DNA of 61,809 nucleotides from Cytobacillus oceanisediminis (lineage in GTDB: Bacteria > Bacillota > Bacilli > Bacillales > Cytobacillaceae): NCBI RefSeq assembly GCF_004366035.1, contig NZ_SOEE01000015.1, forward strand, positions 1 through 61,809. Direction: 5' to 3'. How positions within the stretch are numbered: the first letter of the stretch is position 1; every line of letters begins with the position of its first letter. The notes below the pieces were generated by a model. The model was not told the origin of the DNA. It saw nothing but the letters and a program-made list of their open reading frames with translations, and did no database searches. The position numbers were made by a program, and so were the translations under genes. Positions 46,518-56,271 of the stretch are shown here, piece after piece.

Positions 46518-47921
46518 TTAGCCTCTTTTCCATCTGATTCCCTGCGGTGTATCTTCAAGGATAATATTCATTTCTTTCAGCTGATCGCGGATTTTGTCTG
46601 CCAGATCGAAATTACGATCTTTTCTGGCCTGCTGCCTCTGCTCAATCAGCTGTTCAATTTCTTCATCCAGAAGGACAGCATTTGTTTCTTCAAGAGAAAG
46701 ACCCAATACATCAAACAGCGTTTCAAATTTTTTCGTAAAAGCATCGATCACTTCAACAGCTGTGTTTTTCTCCATCAGATAATAATTCGCAAGCTTAGAC
46801 AGTTCGAACAAAATAGATACGGCATTGGCTGTATTGAAATCATCATCCATATCTTGAATGAACTGTTCATGAAGAGCGGTTATTTTATCCAGCCACTCCT
46901 GGTTATTATCAGTCAGGTTCACACTTGCTTCTTTGCGGTGCTGCAAATTATGATAAGACGTTTTAATGCGCTCCAGCCCTGTGCGGGTATTTTCCAGAAG
47001 CTCATCACTGTAGTTAATCGGATGTCTGTAATGTACGGACAGCATGAAAAATCTTAGAACCTGCGGGTCATGCTTTTGGATAATGTCATGAACCAGGACG
47101 AAATTCCCCAGTGATTTAGACATTTTTTCGTTGTCGATATTAATATAGCCATTGTGCATCCAATAGCGGGCAAACGTTTTGCCTGTCAATGCTTCCGACT
47201 GGGCGATCTCATTTTCATGATGCGGGAAAGCCAGATCCTGTCCGCCGGCATGAATATCAATCGTGTCCCCGAGGTATTTCTTTGCCATAGCCGAGCATTC
47301 AATATGCCACCCCGGCCTTCCTTGCCCCCAAGGGCTCTCCCACGCGATTTCCCCTTCCTTCGCTGTTTTCCATAGAACAAAGTCAAGAGAATCCTGTTTC
47401 TTTTCGCCGACGGCAATGCGGGCACCGACCCTCAGCTCATCAATCGACTGATGGGACAGCTTACCGTACTCATCGAACTTACGGGTATGGTAATAAACAT
47501 CCCCTTCTGATTCATACGCGAAGCCTTTATCAATCAATGTCTGGATAAACTCAATAATGATATCAATGCTTTCTGTCACTCTCGGGTGGACATCAGCCTT
47601 TCTGCAGCCCAGTGCAAAAACGTCTTCGAAGTAGGCATTAATGAATCGTTCCGCGATATTCGGAACATCCGTTCCCAGTTCATTAGCTACGCGGATCAGC
47701 TTATCATCCACATCAGTAAAATTGGAGACATAATGAACATCGAAGCCGCGGAATTCAAGATATCTGCGCACTGTGTCAAATACAATCGGCGGGCGTGCAT
47801 TCCCTATATGGATATAGTTATAAACGGTAGGACCGCACACATACATTTTCACTTTTCCCTCTTCTAGGGGAATAAAATCTTCTTTTTGACGAGTAAGTGT
47901 ATTATAGATTTGAATGGCCAT
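46518..47921 (-). CDS. cysS: Cysteinyl-tRNA synthetase
   Basis: A 467-residue class Ia synthetase. It has zinc cysteine and HIGH box in [19 protein letters not shown], zinc ligands in WHIECSAM and FPHHENE, and KMSKS in [12 protein letters not shown]. The C-terminal anticodon domain ends [11 protein letters not shown]. Its 5' end overlaps cysE by 20 nt, so the two are coupled under the cysteine T-box. Confidence 0.97.
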   Translation of the reverse strand: MAIQIYNTLTRQKEDFIPLEEGKVKMYVCGPTVYNYIHIGNARPPIVFDTVRRYLEFRGFDVHYVSNFTDVDDKLIRVANELGTDVPNIAERFINAYFEDVFALGCRKADVHPRVTESIDIIIEFIQTLIDKGFAYESEGDVYYHTRKFDEYGKLSHQSIDELRVGARIAVGEKKQDSLDFVLWKTAKEGEIAWESPWGQGRPGWHIECSAMAKKYLGDTIDIHAGGQDLAFPHHENEIAQSEALTGKTFARYWMHNGYINIDNEKMSKSLGNFVLVHDIIQKHDPQVLRFFMLSVHYRHPINYSDELLENTRTGLERIKTSYHNLQHRKEASVNLTDNNQEWLDKITALHEQFIQDMDDDFNTANAVSILFELSKLANYYLMEKNTAVEVIDAFTKKFETLFDVLGLSLEETNAVLLDEEIEQLIEQRQQARKDRNFDLADKIRDQLKEMNIILEDTPQGIRWKRG

Positions 47922-48570
47922 GAATCTGGCTCCTTTCTTTCCTCAGCGTTTCGACTTCGCCTTTTAATTCCTGCAGCTCCTTCTCCAGTTCCTTAAACCG
48001 GTCTGCAATTGGATCGGGAAGATCACAATGATTTAAATCCTTATTAATTTTCACTCCATCCCTGACTTTCACTCTTCCAGGAATGCCGACTACAGTTGAA
48101 TTGGGCGGAACCTCATGAAGGACAACAGATCCTGCACCTATCTTAGAATTCTCCCCAATTGTAATGGAACCCAAAACCTTCGCACCTGTTGCGATCAGCG
48201 CGTTGTCCTTAATAGTAGGATGCCGCTTGCCTTTTTCCTTTCCGGTTCCCCCAAGTGTCACACCCTGGAAAACCGTTACATTATCACCGATTTCACAAGT
48301 TTCCCCGATGACAACCCCCATGCCATGGTCGATAAAAAAGCGTCTGCCGATCTTTGCTCCCGGGTGAATTTCAATTCCTGTGAAAAAGCGGCTGACCTGG
48401 GAAACAACTCTTGCAAGAAAATAAAACTTCCTTTTAAAAAGCGCGTGGGCCATGCGATGCGACCAGACAGCATGCAATCCTGAGTAAGTTAATACTACTT
48501 CCAAATAACTTCTTGCTGCCGGATCCTGTTCAAATACCACTTCGATATCTTCCTTCATTCTTGCAAACAT
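47902..48570 (-). CDS. cysE: Serine O-acetyltransferase
   Basis: A 222-residue hexapeptide-repeat enzyme that makes O-acetylserine for cysteine synthesis. A helical N-terminus leads to the left-handed beta-helix with [40 protein letters not shown] and [15 protein letters not shown], containing the catalytic histidine and aspartate. It is the first gene after the cysteine T-box and overlaps cysS. Confidence 0.96.
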   Translation of the reverse strand: MFARMKEDIEVVFEQDPAARSYLEVVLTYSGLHAVWSHRMAHALFKRKFYFLARVVSQVSRFFTGIEIHPGAKIGRRFFIDHGMGVVIGETCEIGDNVTVFQGVTLGGTGKEKGKRHPTIKDNALIATGAKVLGSITIGENSKIGAGSVVLHEVPPNSTVVGIPGRVKVRDGVKINKDLNHCDLPDPIADRFKELEKELQELKGEVETLRKERSQIHGHSNL

Positions 48571-48673
48571 TGTTCATTTCCCCTCCTGACATAGGTCTCG
48601 ATCTCTATTTTTATTTTTCTAAAGCTTTTCCCCTAAAATATTTCTCTGCCCATAAAAGCAGGTTTTAAAATAT

Positions 48674-48935
48674 AAAAAAGCGCCTCTGCCACAATCGGAC
48701 AGAGACGCTTTATGCGCGGTTCCACTCTGTTTAGGCTTCATAAGCCTCAACTTTAACTTGTTAACGGATAAGTTTCCGCTCAAATCTAATAGGAAGCCGG
48801 GGCATCCGTTCAAATTGAGGCTCTGAGGTGCATTTCAGAAAAAGGAGAGGCTTAAACCACTTTCAGCCGGTGATGGTTCTCTCTAAAAAGCATCTTTTTC
48901 CTTACTTTTCCTCTTCAACACTTTTCGATATAGAA
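48674..48935 (-). promoter_or_regulatory. Cysteine T-box riboswitch
   Basis: The minus strand has the T-box AGAGTGGAACCGCG (48715-48728), followed by terminator AAGCGTCTCTG/CAGAGGCGCTT with TTTT (48674-48710). The upstream stem I region includes GAAATGCACC, where TGC (48830-48832) is a cysteine specifier codon followed by A. The leader opens with GAAGAGGAAAAGTAA. Uncharged tRNA-Cys would cause read-through into cysE-cysS. A weak promoter probably lies just after the gltX stop. Confidence 0.95.
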
Positions 48936-48973
48936 TAATTTACTTAATACTATATTACATTTTCTCCAAGATG

Positions 48974-50431
48974 TTAACCAATAATGCTCATTAATCGAGT
49001 TTTTACTTTTTCTTTTCCTAAAAGCTCGATGGCCTGCGGCAGATCCGGCCCATGGGTTTGGCCAGTAGTAGCCGAACGGATTGGCATGAACAGTTTCTTG
49101 CCCTTGTGCCCTGTTGATTTTTGCACAGCCTTCATGGCCGCTTTAATTTCATCCGCTTTGAACTCTGCCATATTGTCAATTTCCTGCAGGAAAGCAGACA
49201 GCACTTCAGGAACCTGCTCTTCAGCCAGAACTTCCTTCGCTTCTTCATCAATTGTCATTTCTTCTGTAAAGAACAGTTCTGAAAGCTCAGCAATTTGAGC
49301 GCCAAAGCTCATTTTTTCCTGGTAAAGAGTGATTAGGCTTCTAACCCAATCTTCATTTTCCTGCTGCCAGTTTTCACTGATCTTCCCTGCCTTTACCAGG
49401 TGAGGGGCTGAAATGGCCACAAGACGGTCCTGATCAAGCTTTTTCATGTACTGGTTATTCATCCATTCAAGCTTCTGCTTATCGAAAAGGGCAGGAGATT
49501 TTGATAATCTGCTTTCATCAAAAATATCAATGAATTCTTCTTTGGAGAAAATTTCTTCCTCGCCTGCAGGAGACCAGCCAAGCAAAGCAATAAAGTTAAA
49601 GAGCGCTTCCGGCAGGTAGCCGAGCTCTTCATACTGTTCAATGAACTGGATAATCGTCTCGTCCCGCTTGCTCAGTTTTTTGCGGCTTTCATTGACAATC
49701 AGAGTCATATGGCCAAACGTCGGAATGTCCCAGCCTAATGCTTCGTATATCATCTGCTGCTTAGGCGTATTGGAGATATGGTCATCTCCGCGCAGGACAT
49801 GAGAAATTTTCATAAGGTGGTCATCCACTGCTACGGCAAAGTTATAAGTAGGAGTGCCATCCTTTTTGACAATGACAAAATCGCCAAAGCCTTCAGATTC
49901 GAATGACACTTCGCCTTTTACCATGTCATTGAATGTCAATTCCCTGCCTTTTGGCACTAAGAAGCGGATGCTTGGCTTTCTGCCTTCTGCTTCCAGTGCA
50001 GCTTTTTCATCCTCTGTCAGATGACGGCATTTTCCTGAGTAAGCAGGAGTATCGCCTTTTGCAGATTGAGCTTCACGCTCTGCCTCCAGCTCCTCTTCCG
50101 TACAATAGCATTTATAGGCATGGCCTTTGTCGAGCAATTCCTTGTAGTATGTTTCATAGATATGATTTCTCTCAGATTGGCGGTAAGGGCCAAATTCGCC
50201 TTCATGGTCGATGCTCTCGTCCCAATCCATGCCAAGCCATTTTAAATAGTGAAGCTGACTTTCTTCGCCGCCTTCAATATTCCGTTTCTTATCTGTATCC
50301 TCAATGCGGATGATGAATTTCCCGCCTTTGCTTCTTGCAAATAAATAGTTAAAAAGCGCCGTTCTTGCATTTCCGATATGCAAATGTCCAGTCGGACTCG
50401 GAGCATAGCGGACGCGGATTTCATTTGACAT
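48974..50431 (-). CDS. gltX: Glutamyl-tRNA synthetase
   Basis: A 485-residue class Ib synthetase. HIGH box in [20 protein letters not shown], zinc-region cysteines in CYCTEEE and KCRHLTE, and KMSKS-type KKLSKRDE are visible. In Bacillus the enzyme also charges tRNA-Gln for later amidation. It starts the gltX-cysE-cysS region behind a structured repeat. Confidence 0.97.
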   Translation of the reverse strand: MSNEIRVRYAPSPTGHLHIGNARTALFNYLFARSKGGKFIIRIEDTDKKRNIEGGEESQLHYLKWLGMDWDESIDHEGEFGPYRQSERNHIYETYYKELLDKGHAYKCYCTEEELEAEREAQSAKGDTPAYSGKCRHLTEDEKAALEAEGRKPSIRFLVPKGRELTFNDMVKGEVSFESEGFGDFVIVKKDGTPTYNFAVAVDDHLMKISHVLRGDDHISNTPKQQMIYEALGWDIPTFGHMTLIVNESRKKLSKRDETIIQFIEQYEELGYLPEALFNFIALLGWSPAGEEEIFSKEEFIDIFDESRLSKSPALFDKQKLEWMNNQYMKKLDQDRLVAISAPHLVKAGKISENWQQENEDWVRSLITLYQEKMSFGAQIAELSELFFTEEMTIDEEAKEVLAEEQVPEVLSAFLQEIDNMAEFKADEIKAAMKAVQKSTGHKGKKLFMPIRSATTGQTHGPDLPQAIELLGKEKVKTRLMSIIG

Positions 50432-50464
50432 ACTAACTGCCTCCTTAAAATCTTAACGATAAAG

Positions 50465-50650
50465 TGAAACTCAATCAGTGGGATATGCCGCTGACACAAA
50501 CGATAGGACTCTTATTTGCTCATTTAGTCACCTTTCCCGCCACTGATTGCTAGTTGAACCATTCGGGCCTTTACGGGCAGTTTAACTCCCGCGTATCTCC
50601 CTTGGAATCTTCTGAGCCCAAAAACGGGAATCTTACTGCCCGTTAGACTG
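50465..50650. repeat. Structured repeat-like element upstream of gltX
   Basis: CAATCAGTGG (50472-50481) pairs with CCACTGATTG (50540-50549), and ACGGGCAGT (50573-50581) with ACTGCCCGT (50635-50643). The stretch GTGAAACTCAATCAGTGG and the GCCCGT block resemble an intergenic element that I recall in several Bacillaceae genomes. Its copy number cannot be judged here. It lies in the leader or promoter region of gltX. Confidence 0.55.
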
Positions 50651-50697
50651 CAATAAGCTATATTTTAACACTCAGGTTTTTCTTCTGAAAGGTAATT

Positions 50698-51183
50698 TTA
50701 CTGGCTCCCTTTCTTTTTCAGCAAAACAGCGGCCTGGGAGGCAATTCCCTCTCCCCGCCCTGTAAATCCAAGCTTTTCTGTAGTTGTTGCTTTCACATTA
50801 ATATTTTCTTTCTCGGTCTCCAGAAGCTCTGCAATCCGCTCCTGCATTTTCCCGATATGAGGAGCCATTTTCGGCTTCTGGGCAATGATGGTGCAGTCTG
50901 CATTGACCAGCTCATACCCTTTTTCTTTTACGATTCCCCACACATACTCGAGCAGCTTCGCAGAATCGGCATCCTTGAATTCAGGATCGGTATCAGGAAA
51001 ATGCCGCCCAATATCTCCTTCTCCAATTGCCCCAAGGCAGGCATCGGCCACTGTATGCAGCAGGACATCTGCATCTGAATGCCCCAGCAGTCCTTTCTCA
51101 TATGGTATTTCAATACCCCCGATAATCAGCGGGCGTCCTTCCGCAAACTGATGAACATCAAAACCTTGTCCAATCCGAAACAT
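50698..51183 (-). CDS. ispF: 2-C-methyl-D-erythritol 2,4-cyclodiphosphate synthase
   Basis: A 161-residue trimeric enzyme of the MEP isoprenoid pathway. The zinc site is in GFDVHQF (aspartate and histidine) and [11 protein letters not shown]. The C-terminal [19 protein letters not shown] binds the nucleotide. It is 13 nt after ispD, the usual pair. Confidence 0.97.
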   Translation of the reverse strand: MFRIGQGFDVHQFAEGRPLIIGGIEIPYEKGLLGHSDADVLLHTVADACLGAIGEGDIGRHFPDTDPEFKDADSAKLLEYVWGIVKEKGYELVNADCTIIAQKPKMAPHIGKMQERIAELLETEKENINVKATTTEKLGFTGRGEGIASQAAVLLKKKGSQ

Positions 51184-51196
51184 GATACAATCTCCT

Positions 51197-51883
51197 TTAC
51201 ATATGACTTCTTTTCTTTATAATTGCTTCCGCAAAGTAAATATCTTCTGGTGTAGTCAGCTTAATATTATCGTAACTTCCTTCAACAATCACCACTTCAT
51301 TGCCTAACCGCTCCACGAGGCTGGCATCATCCGTTCCCAGGAAGCCGTCTTCCTCGGCCTTGCGGTGTGCCTCAAGCAGGGAAGAAACACGAAAGGCCTG
51401 TGGAGTTTGAACAGCCCACAGGCAGGAACGTTCAAGAGTTTCTGTAATTAAATTCCCGTCAGCTTTTTTAACAGTATCCTTCAGCGGTACTGCAAGAACA
51501 GCAGCTCCTTTTTCCCAGGCTGCTTTCACCAGCGGCTGCAGTAAATCCCGGGTAATAAAAGGGCGGGCAGCGTCATGAACCAGCACTACTTCCTCACCCG
51601 AAGCCGCCTTTGCCGCATTATAGACACTATGCTGCCTTTCCTTCCCGCCTTCTGCCATGGCAGCCACTTTCGTAATCTGATGCTCTTTTAACAGAATGCG
51701 TATTTCTTCCTCATCCTGAGGATTGATTGCCAGATAAATGCCCGTACACTCCGGGTCACTTTCAAAAACTCTTAACGTATGTATAAACACTGGGACATTC
51801 CCGATTTCCAGGAGAAGCTTATTCTTTCCGGCTCCCATTCTTTTCCCCTGCCCGGCCGCCGGGAGAATCACTTGATAATTCAT
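51197..51883 (-). CDS. ispD: 2-C-methyl-D-erythritol 4-phosphate cytidylyltransferase
   Basis: A 228-residue enzyme that makes CDP-methylerythritol in the MEP pathway. It has the nucleotide-binding [33 protein letters not shown] and [12 protein letters not shown] start at MNYQVILPA (51881-51883), seven bases after GGAG. A longer in-frame start would draw 15 residues from the adjoining repeat element. Confidence 0.96.
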   Translation of the reverse strand: MNYQVILPAAGQGKRMGAGKNKLLLEIGNVPVFIHTLRVFESDPECTGIYLAINPQDEEEIRILLKEHQITKVAAMAEGGKERQHSVYNAAKAASGEEVVLVHDAARPFITRDLLQPLVKAAWEKGAAVLAVPLKDTVKKADGNLITETLERSCLWAVQTPQAFRVSSLLEAHRKAEEDGFLGTDDASLVERLGNEVVIVEGSYDNIKLTTPEDIYFAEAIIKKRSHM

Positions 51884-51902
51884 ATTATGGCTCCTATCTC
51901 CT

Positions 51903-52084
51903 AAGAAAAGCGCAAGCACCTTGCTCACGAAGGAACGCAGACTAAGAACGCCACGTCCTGTAGCAACGTCTGCATGAACCCTATCCTGGGGGCCTCAAGT
52001 TCAAGATGAGCCTTTCGAAAAGGCATCCTTTGCCTTTTTGGGAGGATCGGCTTGTGACCTCGAGGGGGTAGGCGCTGGAGCTTA
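51903..52084. repeat. Dispersed repeat-like element between yacL and ispD
   Basis: About 180 bases bounded by AAGAAAAGCGCAAGCACC and GTAGGCGCTGGAGCTT, ends that are imperfect inverted copies of each other. Inside are CTTTCGAAAAGGCATCC-like and CCTCGAGGGG palindromic stretches. No ORF is evident. The ends match a family I recall from Bacillaceae genomes. It starts just 20 bases upstream of ispD. Confidence 0.55.
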
Positions 52085-52131
52085 ACAATTCTATAAGATC
52101 AATGTATTTCTTACCTTCTTAAAAAAGCAGG

Positions 52132-52159
52132 AAAAAGGCAGGGAAAGCAATCTCCCTGC
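52132..52159 (-). terminator. yacL terminator
   Basis: GCAGGGA/TCCCTGC (52153-52159 with 52138-52144, 8-nt loop) is followed after one base by TTTTT on the minus strand, 28 nt after the yacL stop. ispD and ispF must then use read-through or a promoter in or near the repeat element. Confidence 0.8.
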
Positions 52160-52186
52160 ACATTCTGTCCTACTTTCTATTATACA

Positions 52187-53275
52187 TTATAAAGCTTTTT
52201 CCAGAAGCTTAGGTTTTGCAAAGATCATTCGTCCAGCTGATGTCTGCAGAACACTTGTGACAAGAACATCGATATGTTTGCCAATATAATTTCTTCCTTC
52301 TTCCACCACAATCATCGTGCCGTCGTCCAGATAAGCAATCCCCTGATTCTGTTCCTTGCCGTCCTTAATAACCTGTACCTTCATTTCTTCGCCTGGAAGC
52401 ACAACCGGTTTGACGGCATTTGCCAGGTCATTAATATTGAGGACCGCCACTTTTTGCAGTTCACAAACCTTGTTTAAGTTAAAATCATTGGTCACAACAA
52501 CGCCATTCGTTAGCTTAGCCAGCTTTACGAGCTTGCTGTCCACCTCTTGGATTTCTTCAAAATCCCCTTCATAGATTTCCACATTAATCGAAAGCTCTTT
52601 TTGGATTCGATTCAGAATATCCAGACCCCGTCTGCCGCGGTTGCGCTTTAATACATCTGAAGAATCAGCAATGTGCTGAAGCTCTTCGAGTACAAACTGA
52701 GGAATGACAATCGTACCTTCCAGAAAGCCAGTCTGACAGATATCAGCAATGCGGCCATCGATAATAACGCTGGTATCAAGGATCTTGAGTGAGTTTTTAG
52801 CTACAGCTTCAGGTTCGGGGTCTTCTTCACTGCTCTTCTTTTTCTTGCTTGAAATTAAACTTAAAAGCTCATCCCGCTTTTTAAAGCCAACCTGAAATCC
52901 GAGATAGCCGAACAGGAGCGTCAGCACAATCGGAGCAACGGTATTCAGAATCGGGACCTCAATCGCATTTAGTGCATATCCGATTAAAAAGGCAATGACT
53001 AATCCAAAAACCAGGCCGACACTTCCAAAAATAATATCTGTTATAGGTACTTTTACCAGTGATTCTTCTGCCCATCTCACGAAGTTGACGACATGATCAA
53101 CCGCCCAAAAAGTTAAAAGATAAAAAATAATAGCACCTAAAATGGCGGACACATATGGATTATTTAAAAGAGGAATGTCATCTAAACTGATTAATTTTAA
53201 TAAGTCAGGAATCAAAAATATACCCAGCGTTACCCCGATAATAAGGAAGCATGCCTGTACAATACGTTTTAACAT
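52187..53275 (-). CDS. yacL: PIN/TRAM domain membrane protein YacL
   Basis: A 362-residue protein with about four membrane segments (roughly residues 5-130), then a PIN domain beginning [17 protein letters not shown] with acidic residues in [16 protein letters not shown] domain at the C-terminus follows ([19 protein letters not shown]). PIN domains are usually RNases, but the substrate of this family is unknown to me. The start has AAAGGAGGTGAAGGA. It lies between disA and ispD as in B. subtilis. Confidence 0.92.
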   Translation of the reverse strand: MLKRIVQACFLIIGVTLGIFLIPDLLKLISLDDIPLLNNPYVSAILGAIIFYLLTFWAVDHVVNFVRWAEESLVKVPITDIIFGSVGLVFGLVIAFLIGYALNAIEVPILNTVAPIVLTLLFGYLGFQVGFKKRDELLSLISSKKKKSSEEDPEPEAVAKNSLKILDTSVIIDGRIADICQTGFLEGTIVIPQFVLEELQHIADSSDVLKRNRGRRGLDILNRIQKELSINVEIYEGDFEEIQEVDSKLVKLAKLTNGVVVTNDFNLNKVCELQKVAVLNINDLANAVKPVVLPGEEMKVQVIKDGKEQNQGIAYLDDGTMIVVEEGRNYIGKHIDVLVTSVLQTSAGRMIFAKPKLLEKAL

Positions 53276-53502
53276 TCCTTCACCTCCTTTTAATCATTAT
53301 AAACAAATTCACAAAATTGAAACCCTGAATCCGGGGGATTTTCAATTTTTCCCTAATAATTATTTCACGATAGTAAAGAAACGTCTTTATACTGCTTAAA
53401 TTTTTACTTTTACACACTTTAAGGGTAGCACCATTGGCAATAAACTGTCAAATAATTAACTTATCATTTTAGCATAACTAATTACATAGTTCAATGGTCT
53501 CT

Positions 53503-54576
53503 TTATAGCTGACGGTCCGCAAAAACCTGCTCTTTTATGAGCTTAAGTCCTTCTTTAATTTTCCTGGCCCTTACCTCACCGATTCCTTCTACCTCATCGA
53601 GCTCCTCAACTGTCGCCGTGATGATATTCGGAAATTCTTCAAACCGATTAATCAGATTATCGATAATAATCGGCGGAAGGCGGGGAACTTTATTCAGCAT
53701 CCGGTAGCCGCGGGGGCATTTGAATTCTTCTGTATGAATATACCCGTTGTAGCCAAGAAGCTTAAGAATGACAGAGTCTTCGAGCATTTCTCCTTTTGAT
53801 AGCTCCTGAAGCTTAACAATTGCATTCCTTGAGTCGATGTCCCTGGATTGAGCATAGTCTTTTATAATCCATTCTGCTTCTCGTTCAAGCTCCATCAGCA
53901 GCTCATTCATTTGGAGCCGAATCAGCCTTCCTTCAGTACCCAGTTCGCTTAAGTAGGTGAGCAGCTCATTTTTAATGCGCAAAACCATTTCAATATTATG
54001 AAAAACATGCAGGATGTCACTATATGTAACAAGCTCTTCAAATTCCAGGATGCTAAGGTTGCCGATGCTCTGTTCAAGAACGACCTTATACTTTTCAAGA
54101 GTCTGCACGGCTACATTCGCCTTTGTTAAAATGACGCCAATATCACGCAGCGCATAGCGTGAATGCCCTTTATAAAGGGTAATGACATTGCGTCTCTGGG
54201 AAATGGCAATCACTAATGCGCCTGTTTGCCGGGCAACCCGCTCAGCCGTCCGGTGCCGCATGCCCGTTTCGGTAGAAGGCACACCAGGATCGGGAGCCAG
54301 CTGCGCATTAGCAATTAGAATCTTGTTCCCTTCTTCATTTAAAATAATAGCTCCATCCATCTTGGCCAGCTCATACAAATAGCTTGGCGAAAATGGGCAA
54401 TTAATTTGGAACCCGCCATCAACAAGGTTACTCAACTTATCCTTTGAACCCAATACAATCAGCCCGCCTGTATTGGCGCGAAGAACATTATCAATTCCTT
54501 CCCTGATAGGCGTACCCGGAGCCATGAACCGAAGGATTTCACTCATCGTTTTTTCGCCCATTTTTTTAGTCTCCAT
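53503..54576 (-). CDS. disA: Diadenylate cyclase DisA
   Basis: A 357-residue octameric enzyme that makes c-di-AMP from ATP and scans DNA for branched structures. The DAC domain has MDGAIILN (DGA at 74-76) and [10 protein letters not shown] (RHR at 107-109). A helical linker and a C-terminal helix-hairpin-helix domain follow, with [18 protein letters not shown]. It starts two bases after radA. Confidence 0.96.
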   Translation of the reverse strand: METKKMGEKTMSEILRFMAPGTPIREGIDNVLRANTGGLIVLGSKDKLSNLVDGGFQINCPFSPSYLYELAKMDGAIILNEEGNKILIANAQLAPDPGVPSTETGMRHRTAERVARQTGALVIAISQRRNVITLYKGHSRYALRDIGVILTKANVAVQTLEKYKVVLEQSIGNLSILEFEELVTYSDILHVFHNIEMVLRIKNELLTYLSELGTEGRLIRLQMNELLMELEREAEWIIKDYAQSRDIDSRNAIVKLQELSKGEMLEDSVILKLLGYNGYIHTEEFKCPRGYRMLNKVPRLPPIIIDNLINRFEEFPNIITATVEELDEVEGIGEVRARKIKEGLKLIKEQVFADRQL

Positions 54577-54578
54577 CT

Positions 54579-55958
54579 TTATCCCCCTAACGCGGCCTTT
54601 AGCGCTTCACCGACTGAACTTACTCCGATTAGTTCAATTCCTCCCGGTGCGCTCCAGCCGCCAAGATTGTTCGCCGGCAGGATAACCCGCTCAAAACCCA
54701 GCTTGGCCGCCTCCTGCACTCTTTGTTCTATTCTTGATACTCTCCTGACCTCTCCTGTGAGCCCTACTTCTCCAATGATGCAATCTGTTGCCTTTGTTGG
54801 CTTATCCCGAAAGCTTGACGCAATGCTCACAGCAATGGCCAAATCAATTGCCGGTTCATCAAGCTTTACTCCGCCAGCGACTTTTAAGTAAGCATCCTGA
54901 TTTTGCAGAAGCATCCCGACCCGTTTTTCCAAAACCGCCATCAGAAGCGGAACCCGGTTATGATCAATTCCTGTCGCCATTCGTCTTGGATTTCCAAAGC
55001 TTGTCGGGGAAATCAGCGCCTGAATTTCAACCAGGACTGGCCTCGTTCCTTCCATCGAAGCAACGACTGTTGAACCTGCAGCTCCCTGTGACCGCTCTTC
55101 CAGGAAAATTTCTGACGGATTAGCCACTTCCTCAAGCCCAAATTCCTTCATTTCAAAAATGCCCATCTCGTTTGTTGAGCCAAATCTGTTTTTCACCGCC
55201 CGCAGGATCCGGTATGTATGATGGCGTTCACCCTCAAAGTACAAAACCGTATCAACCATATGCTCCAATAGTCTTGGACCGGCAATGGACCCTTCCTTTG
55301 TAACATGCCCCACGATAAAAATGGCAATTCCCTTCGTTTTGCCGATGCGCATTAGCTCAGCGGTACATTCCCGCACCTGAGAAACACTGCCAGGAGCCGA
55401 TGTCACTTCGGGGTGAAAGATCGTCTGAATAGAGTCTATAATGACAAAGTCAGGACTCACTGAATCAATCGTTCTGCTTATTTCATCAAGGCTGGTTTCC
55501 GAGTAAACAAGCAGACTGTCTGAAGAAACACCTAAGCGGTCAGCACGCAGTTTCGTCTGACGCATGGATTCTTCCCCTGATATATAAAGAACAGAATGCT
55601 TCCTGTTCGCCAGCTGTGATGACACTTGAAGAAGAAGCGTTGATTTCCCGATGCCCGGATCTCCCCCGATAAGAACAAGGGAGCCTCTAACAATTCCTCC
55701 CCCAAGGACACGGTTTAATTCTATTAAATCGGTATATATGCGTGGTTCACTGACTGTTTCAATGGATGTAATCGGTGTAGCTTTCGCCGCAATGGCCGAG
55801 CCCTGCGAATGAGCAAAAGCGCCTCTTCTCGTTGAAGCAGGCTTCTCCACCTCTTCCACCATCGTATTCCATTGGCCGCACCCCGGACATTTCCCCATCC
55901 ATTTCGGCGATTCATAGCCGCATTCCTGGCACATGAATTTCGTTTTTCTTTTAGCCAT
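54579..55958 (-). CDS. radA: DNA repair protein RadA
   Basis: A 459-residue branch-migration helicase of recombination. It has a zinc finger with Cys10/13 and Cys24/27, a RecA-like core with Walker [11 protein letters not shown] (98-107), the RadA-specific KNRFG (256-260), and a C-terminal Lon-protease-like domain. The start [11 protein letters not shown] (55956-55958) follows GAGGGGAAGAAGT; an in-frame upstream start would add eight residues. It precedes disA by two bases. Confidence 0.96.
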   Translation of the reverse strand: MAKRKTKFMCQECGYESPKWMGKCPGCGQWNTMVEEVEKPASTRRGAFAHSQGSAIAAKATPITSIETVSEPRIYTDLIELNRVLGGGIVRGSLVLIGGDPGIGKSTLLLQVSSQLANRKHSVLYISGEESMRQTKLRADRLGVSSDSLLVYSETSLDEISRTIDSVSPDFVIIDSIQTIFHPEVTSAPGSVSQVRECTAELMRIGKTKGIAIFIVGHVTKEGSIAGPRLLEHMVDTVLYFEGERHHTYRILRAVKNRFGSTNEMGIFEMKEFGLEEVANPSEIFLEERSQGAAGSTVVASMEGTRPVLVEIQALISPTSFGNPRRMATGIDHNRVPLLMAVLEKRVGMLLQNQDAYLKVAGGVKLDEPAIDLAIAVSIASSFRDKPTKATDCIIGEVGLTGEVRRVSRIEQRVQEAAKLGFERVILPANNLGGWSAPGGIELIGVSSVGEALKAALGG

Positions 55959-56189
55959 ACTTCTTCCCCTCTCTGTACACATTCATCCAGCCGCATTAAA
56001 GGAAATCTTAATATTACCGGCCTTGCATGAAAGAACCAGTGATGGCAGAAGTATGGTTTACTTCCTATTCCCTTTTCTAACGGGTCTTAAAATGTTTTTG
56101 TCCTGATATCTTTTTCTCTCTTAAAATTAACATAAACCGGAAGAATAAACCTCTTTTAAGGCTGTAATGAAAAAATGGGCTGAAAGAGT

Positions 56190-56230
56190 GCAAAAAGGTA
56201 CACGTATAACAGGGACGTGTACCTTTTTGC
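56190..56230 (-). terminator. clpC terminator with perfect 16-bp stem
   Basis: The 16-base arms GCAAAAAGGTACACGT and ACGTGTACCTTTTTGC (56190-56205 and 56215-56230) are perfect complements around a 9-nt loop. The T-run sits at the end of the stem, so it works in both directions. The remainder of 55959-56271 holds no gene. Confidence 0.75.
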
Positions 56231-56271
56231 TGTGTAACATCTATTGATGCTATTATTGGGGTTCATTAACC

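Noticed and set aside
46326..47057. 243-codon reading frame on the plus strand
   Set aside because: It is antisense to mrnC and the strongly conserved cysS gene, and its composition is that of a shadow frame.
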